Source: Chlorops oryzae (lineage: Eukaryota; Arthropoda; Insecta; Diptera; Chloropidae). From it: 64,000 nucleotides of DNA. The notes beneath the pieces are model-generated. The model saw only the letters and a program-made list of their open reading frames with translations. It had not been told where the DNA came from and made no database searches. Below, one piece after another: positions 58,486 to 64,000 of this stretch (positions are counted from its first letter, which is position 1; each line of letters opens with the position of its first letter). The position numbers and the translations under genes are program-made. The stretch lies in NCBI GenBank assembly GCA_020466095.1, contig CM035806.1:134244573-134308572 (forward strand). Reading direction: 5' to 3'.

Positions 58486-60536
58486 TAGGGTGGGTCGTTC
58501 TTATATGAAAAAAAAAAAAAGTTGTATGATCGCGTTGGAATAGTAAAATTATGTTTCCTTATGTATAAAAAATAATTTTGTGTAAAAAAAAAATTCAAAA
58601 TAAGTTGCATCTTCATACCGCGCAAGCGGATTGAAAGTTGGAAAAAAAAATTTATATGAGATTTTTCCGACTTCAATGATAAAATTTAGAATTTCTCAGC
58701 TTTAATCTCATTTTTCAAATACATTATGTTCCCAGATATTTTTGGTCATAAAACTATCTTTCAAAGGAAAGCAACGAAACTACGATCGACCAAAATTTTA
58801 CGGAGATATGGTCGAAGAAACTCAGACCTGAGGAAATTGCTCCAAGACATGCCAAAAATGTGTTCGAACCTATCAATTGTGTAACCATTTGGAAGAAGGC
58901 ATATTGTCATTTCAAAAAAATCTTCCTTGAAGAAAATCGGTTATTTCATAAGGTTGTTATAACAATTTATATATTTATCTATTTATCGGTTTCATTTCAG
59001 AACGTGCCCTGAAAAAAAAGTCCATGAAAGTTTAAAATCCTTCTACTTGAGCTCGAACAGGAAAAAACAACGCTCAATTACGTTTATAGATTTTTTAAAT
59101 CGGTTCACAGAAACCAAAGTTACACGGCTTTGAAATTGGACAATTTATTATTTTTTAAATCTTGTGTTAGTTAAAAAAAAATGCCGAAAAGTATGCTACA
59201 TATTTTTTTTTGATTCGATAATGAGCTCATGTTTGGGAAAAATATATAGCAAAGTCATACCCGACAAACTCTGTGTCGAGGGTATATGGCATTTTTTCGT
59301 CCGTACTCGAGATAGACTTTACAAAAATTTATATATGTATATATAAAAATATATTCAACTCTTTGAGCCACCAACTCCGCAATATCTAAAACTAACGGTT
59401 CTTTGCTAGTATTAATGCTAACTTTAAGTTGTATTCTTTTCCACTCATAGCACTTCATAACATCTTCGTAAGTCGGCAATACGTTGTCTTTAAGGTCTTC
59501 TACGCTCCCAAATATAGGACACTTATAACGCTGACTTCTTCTCTCCATCGAAAGCTTTTATTATGTAAAGAAAATGTATTGAAAATCTATTAAACGTGGT
59601 GAAGCAGCGTACTGTCAAAAAAATCTGGCACACTAGGAGTAAACTAAAAAAAAACCGCAAATTGAATATATGGATTTTTCTGGTGATACTAACCATTTCT
59701 ATATAAATTTTTGTAAAGTCTATCTCGAGTACGGACGAAAAAATGCCATATACCCTCGACACAGAGTTTGTCGGGTATGACTTTGCTATATATTTTTCCC
59801 AAACATGAGCTCATTATCGAATCAAAAAAAATATGTAGCATACTTTTCGGCATTTTTTTTTAACTAACACAAGATTTAAAAAAATAATAAATTGTCCAAT
59901 TTCAAAGCCGTGTAACTTTGGTTTCTGTGAACCGATTTAAAAAATCTATAAACGTAATTGAGCGTTGTTTTTTCCTGTTCGAGCTCAAGTAGAAGGATTT
60001 TAAACTTTCATGGACTTTTTTTTCAGGGCACGTTCTGAAATGAAACCGATAAATAGATAAATATATAAATTGTTATAACAACCTTATGAAATAACCGATT
60101 TTCTTCAAGGAAGATTTTTTTGAAATGACAATATGCCTTCTTCCAAATGGTTACACAATTGATAGGTTCGAACACATTTTTGGCATGTCTTGGAGCAATT
60201 TCCTCAGGTCTGAGTTTCTTCGACCATATCTCCGTAAAATTTTGGTCGATCGTAGTTTCGTTGCTTTCCTTTGAAAGATAGTTTTATGACCAAAAATATC
60301 TGGGAACATAATGTATTTGAAAAATGAGATTAAAGCTGAGAAATTCTAAATTTTATCATTGAAGTCGGAAAAATCTCATATAAATTTTTTTTTCCAACTT
60401 TCAATCCGCTTGCGCGGTATGAAGATGCAACTTATTTTGAATTTTTTTTTACACAAAATTATTTTTTATACATAAGGAAACATAATTTTACTATTCCAAC
60501 GCGATCATACAACTTTCGTAAAAACGACCCAGCCTA
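58486..60536. mobile_element. 2.05-kb long-inverted-repeat element with perfect 8-bp target duplication
   Basis: Begins TAGGGTGGGTCGTT and ends AACGACCCAGCCTA. It is flanked by identical ATGTGCAA at 58478-58485 and 60537-60544. The arms run about 58486-59333 and 59703-60536 and are nearly identical by eye, apart from homopolymer lengths and the first few dozen bases. A spacer of about 370 bp separates them. Eight-base targets and TAGGG ends point to the hAT superfamily, but arms of this length are exceptional. There is no transposase. The spacer carries the minus-strand frame described separately. Confidence 0.85.
59345..59548 (-). CDS. orphan frame in the spacer of the long-inverted-repeat element
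   Basis: The frame starts MERRSQRYKCPIFGSVEDLK and continues with VLPTYEDVMKCYEWKRIQLK and a LDIAELVAQRVEYI segment, then runs into the left arm (to 59255) as AT-rich nonsense. The first 65 or so residues look like a real, charged, structured peptide with balanced composition, unlike its AT-rich surroundings. I think I recall similar short segments in arthropod repeat-associated proteins but cannot name a family. It may be the N-terminal exon of the element's lost gene, or a captured host exon. Confidence 0.35.
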
Positions 60537-60969
60537 ATGTGCAAGTAGTTACTGCATATCTCAGTATAGGCTTTAAAGTGCTACAACTCAATAATGGTAC
60601 ATTTTAGGCAAGTGGTGCAAAAACAAAAAACAGCTCTTGACATGAGGTATCGCATATTAAAATTATGCATAAAGTTGCCTGGACACCCTGTATATGAACC
60701 ATCTCCTTGAATCACTCTATGTTTTAAATAAATCAAAATCAATTTTATACTATGTATTGATATTGATGATAAGTGCGCGAGTAAAAGCAAAATAAGCAAA
60801 GAAAATTGCAAATTCAAGCGTCATCACAAAAGTACGTTGCATACTTTAAGGCTTAAATTGAACATTTTCAATGCTTACATTTACTCCCTCCCAAACAAAG
60901 TAATATTTTTTCCATTTAGCCATAGCCAAAATAACAAAAGATTTGCATAAGGGTCGTTCAAGCAATAGT

Positions 60970-61383
60970 AGTGGTATTCAAGCAGGTACGCAAAATTTGC
61001 GCCCTCGGAAATTTCGCGTGCTCGCAAATTATTAGTGGTATTCAAGCAACAGTGCAAACGCAGTGTGCAATATTTGCACTTGTCAATTTGCGTACAAAAA
61101 AAGCAGTGCAAATATTGCACACTGCGATTTGCACTGTTGCTTGAATACCACTATTTTGTATAAAAAATAATTTCCGCAACCTCGGAAATTTTGCACGCCT
61201 ACTGTGGTGCGCAAAATATGCGCGATATTCGGCTCTTCTTCTTTCACCGCAGTAAACATTGAAACCAGCTGTTTTCGCAAAATTTTTACACACGCTTTGC
61301 ATAAGGTTTGTTCAAGCAGTAGTACAAAAAATGCGCGCGCAAAATTTGCACCTAGCTATTTCCGAGCCTGCTTGAATACCACT
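60970..61383. mobile_element. TA-flanked inverted-repeat element, outer unit
   Basis: Begins AGTGGTATTCAAGCAGG and ends CCTGCTTGAATACCACT. TA overlaps each boundary. It contains a complete smaller unit of the same family at 61034-61152, and GCAAATTTTGCG-like words throughout. Confidence 0.65.
61034..61152. mobile_element. 119-bp hairpin MITE nested in the outer unit
   Basis: AGTGGTATTCAAGCAACAGT is mirrored by ACTGTTGCTTGAATACCACT, with TA at both edges. It is nearly a perfect palindrome and could fold into a long hairpin. Confidence 0.75.
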
Positions 61384-61642
61384 AATATCTCATTTTTTTG
61401 AGTAATGAACCTACTTCAAATAAAAAATTTTATCGGTTTGCGATCGATTTCCTAGATGCCGATGAAAGGAGAATTTTGAGAAAATTTCTCTAAAAGAATG
61501 CGCACTTTTAAGGTTTAAAGGTCTCCAGAATCGTATTTTCTTGACTGATCTTAAAATAAAACTAAATGAGAATAATTACACTACACCACAAATTTTGAAA
61601 AATTCTCTTATCCTCAACATATTATACATCATTTCTATGTAA

Positions 61643-64000
61643 AATTTCCCACTGAGTCCAAATAATAATAAATATAATGCAAAAAGCTTATTAAAAATCT
61701 ATTATGAAAATGCTGCAGGTATACGTACAAAGTCTCAGCTTATTCTAGCAATTACTAATCATTTAGATTTTGATGCTATCGTTATCACTGAAACGTGGCT
61801 CAACTCAAATTTTTTTGATGAAGAGTTCTTTGATTTAAATCAATATCAAATCTTTCGTAAAGATCGGGACAATGATAAAACTGCCTGCTCTAGAGGTGGC
61901 GGTGTTCTTATTGCTGTCAAACGAATCTTCTCAGCTTATATGATCACCCTATTTAATGATGACTCTTTGTTTGACCAACTTGCTGTGGTTATTCGTGGGA
62001 CATGTGGTTCCTTATCTTTAGTCGTCTCGTACATCCCACCTAATAGCTCTTTTGAACTTTATAAAGCGCATATGGATAATGTTCTTTATATTTCTAATAA
62101 AAACTCGCGTGATGATCATCTTTGCGTAGTTGGTGATTTCAATTTAAGCAAACTAATTTGGAATCGTGCCACAAATAAATCTGGCTTGATTCCTTTTAAT
62201 TTGTGCACTGACATAGAAGCATATGTGGTAGATAATTTTTCGGATATTTGCCTCGCGCAAGTTAATAATTGTTTTAATAAGCTTGCTAAAATTTTAGACC
62301 TAGTTTTTATCAGTAACAATATGCACTGTAATGTAATGCCATCTGATATTATAATTTCGCAAGCTTCCATACATCATTTGCCCTTATCTATAAACTTGGA
62401 GTTTTATGAATTTTTGCCTCTTGCTATCGAAAATGTAACTTCTTTAAATTTTGATTATAAAAATTGTAATTTTGACATTTTAAATCTTAAAATTAATAGT
62501 TTCAATTGGGACACTCTGCTGCAGCCTTTAAGCCCTGATATTGCCTTTAGATACTTTAAGTCAACAATTCTTAATATATGCAATGATAATATTCCGCGTT
62601 TTTCTCGCAAAAATTACAGCATTCCATGGGCTACACCTGGATTAAAGAAATTAAAAAACTTTAGGAATAAATTCTACAAAAAGTATGTTGCTACTGGGAA
62701 TTCAGACTTTTTCAATAAATATCGACACTATATGCGTGAATTTAATTTTCTCGATAGGTTTTTATTTATCAGATACATAACAAAAATTGAATCTAGCATC
62801 AAATTAAACCCCAAGGAGTTCTGGCGGTTTGTCAACTCGAAGAGGAAGAGTTCTAATATTCCCAAAAATTTGTTTTTCAACGATTTTATTGCCACTTCAT
62901 CCTTAGAGTCAGCTAATTTGTTCGCTTCTTATTTTAAATCAAATTTTGATCCTCCCACGAATATTTCTCAGTGTGAGTGTGGTCATAGCGCAATAATTGA
63001 TTTTGGCTCGTTAAGTTTGACTGAGGAATCCATTATTAATGGTATTTCTCAATTGAAGTCATCAACCAAAACTGATGTAGATGGATCTTCAGGCACCATC
63101 CTTAAATCCTGTGCTTTTAGTCTTGCCACGCCCCTAAAAATTATTTTTAATAAATCCCTATACGATGGTATTTTTATTGACGACTGGAAAGTTGCATCGA
63201 TTACGCCGATTTTCAAATCCGGTAATAAGAATGATGTGTCGAATTACAGGCCTATATCTAAACTTTCAAATGTTAGTAAACTCTTCGAATTAATAGTAAA
63301 AGATAAAATGTACTTTGCGACAAAGAGCATTATTTCGCCATACCAACATGGTTTTGTCTCGGGTAGATCAACTGTTACTAATCTTACTGTTTTTGCAGAA
63401 TACTGTATAACTGCCTTTTCAAAAGGATCACAGATTGATGTCATTTATACTGACTTCTCTAAAGCTTTTGACAAAGTATCACATCGTATATTAATCAATA
63501 AACTTGCTTCAATTGGATTTCACTCCAACTTTCTTTGTTGGTTAAAATCATATTTGTACAACAGAGTCTCCTTTGTCTCCATAGATAATGTTCCTTCTGA
63601 TACCTTCATAGCTACTTCAGGCGTTCCGCAAGGTAGTATTCTTGGTCCACTCCTCTTTGTGCTGTTTATTAATGACATAACCGACTCAATCAAAAGCTGT
63701 AATTGCCTAATGTATGCTGATGACTTAAAAATTTTCCGTTTGATTGACAATTTACAAGATTCTTTAATTTTACAATCAGATGCAAATGCTGTTTTGGATT
63801 GGTGCGCCAAAAATCAACTGCATCTAAATTTTGAAAAATGCACTTTTGCAAATTTTTCAAAGTCGGCTAACATCCTAAATACCTCCTACTTTCTGGAGGG
63901 CATTCCTCTTAAAAAAGTTACGGTTGTAAAGGATAATGGTGTTGTTTTTGACTCCACATTCTCATTCACGCAGCATCTCAACTACATTATTCCGAAGGCT
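61643..64000 (+). CDS. non-LTR retrotransposon endonuclease/reverse transcriptase (partial, open to window end)
   Basis: The frame is open for 786 codons from 61643 to the window edge, with no stop. An apurinic-type endonuclease comes first: KIYYENAAGIRTK, TETWL (residue 49), a GGGVLIAV motif, VVGDFN (about 162) and a Ser-x-His-His-Leu-Pro site. The reverse transcriptase follows: NYRPIS, a TDFSKAFDKVSH block (about 603), SGVPQGSILGPLLFVLFIND (about 659) and YADD (about 691). The order is that of Jockey/CR1-type ORF2. No in-frame ATG lies near the first residues; an ATG at 61677 is in another frame. So the start is either non-standard, lost by 5' truncation, or shifted by a small indel. Any RNase H domain and the 3' end lie beyond the window. 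Confidence 0.93.

Larger units (their letters stand above)
58124..60576. mobile_element. outer inverted-repeat element hosting a nested insertion
   Basis: The left end reads AAGCCTATACTGAGATATGC (from about 58129). The right end reads GCATATCTCAGTATAGGCTT (to about 60572). Without the nested 2.05 kb insertion the outer element would be roughly 390 bp. No coding capacity was seen in it. Confidence 0.65.

Overview
This is nuclear DNA of a higher dipteran fly, probably a tephritid-like or related cyclorrhaphan. Supporting signs are the intron structure, a fly-type nab gene, CLIP-domain serine proteases, many ACATACATATGTA-type tracts and dense small DNA transposons. No bacterial or viral genes, rRNA genes or CRISPR arrays were seen. 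All exon joins below were worked out by hand from reading frame, splice sites and phase.

Left half (about 1.5-28.7 kb): one plus-strand gene, nab, a transcriptional co-regulator with NCD1 and NCD2 domains. It has six inferred coding exons (1573-28116) and two large introns, of 17.8 kb and 6.1 kb. The introns are full of transposon debris: a truncated non-LTR retroelement, a broken mariner, a hAT transposase fragment, several MITEs with readable target-site duplications, and a duplicated block (11.7-14.3 and 15.3-16.9 kb).

Middle (34.6-55.2 kb): three minus-strand genes for secreted CLIP-domain trypsin-like proteases. A (484 aa) and B (491 aa) each carry two CLIP domains and share exon lengths and phases, so they are tandem paralogues. 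C (513 aa in the preferred model) has one CLIP domain and a long Gln/Pro/Ser/Thr-rich linker. All three keep the catalytic His/Asp/Ser and the trypsin-type Asp in the S1 pocket. By family knowledge such proteins act in haemolymph cascades (melanization or Toll activation); the precise role here is not shown by the sequence. Gene A has a GC-AG intron exactly where paralogue B has a GT-AG intron.

Right end (56-64 kb): a 1.2 kb ATC-type satellite; a 2.05 kb element with inverted arms of about 840 bp and a perfect 8-bp target duplication, nested inside another inverted-repeat element; and the 5' part of a non-LTR retrotransposon whose endonuclease/reverse transcriptase frame is open for 786 codons to the window edge.

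The remaining DNA is AT-rich intergenic or intronic sequence, in which only repeats could be recognised.
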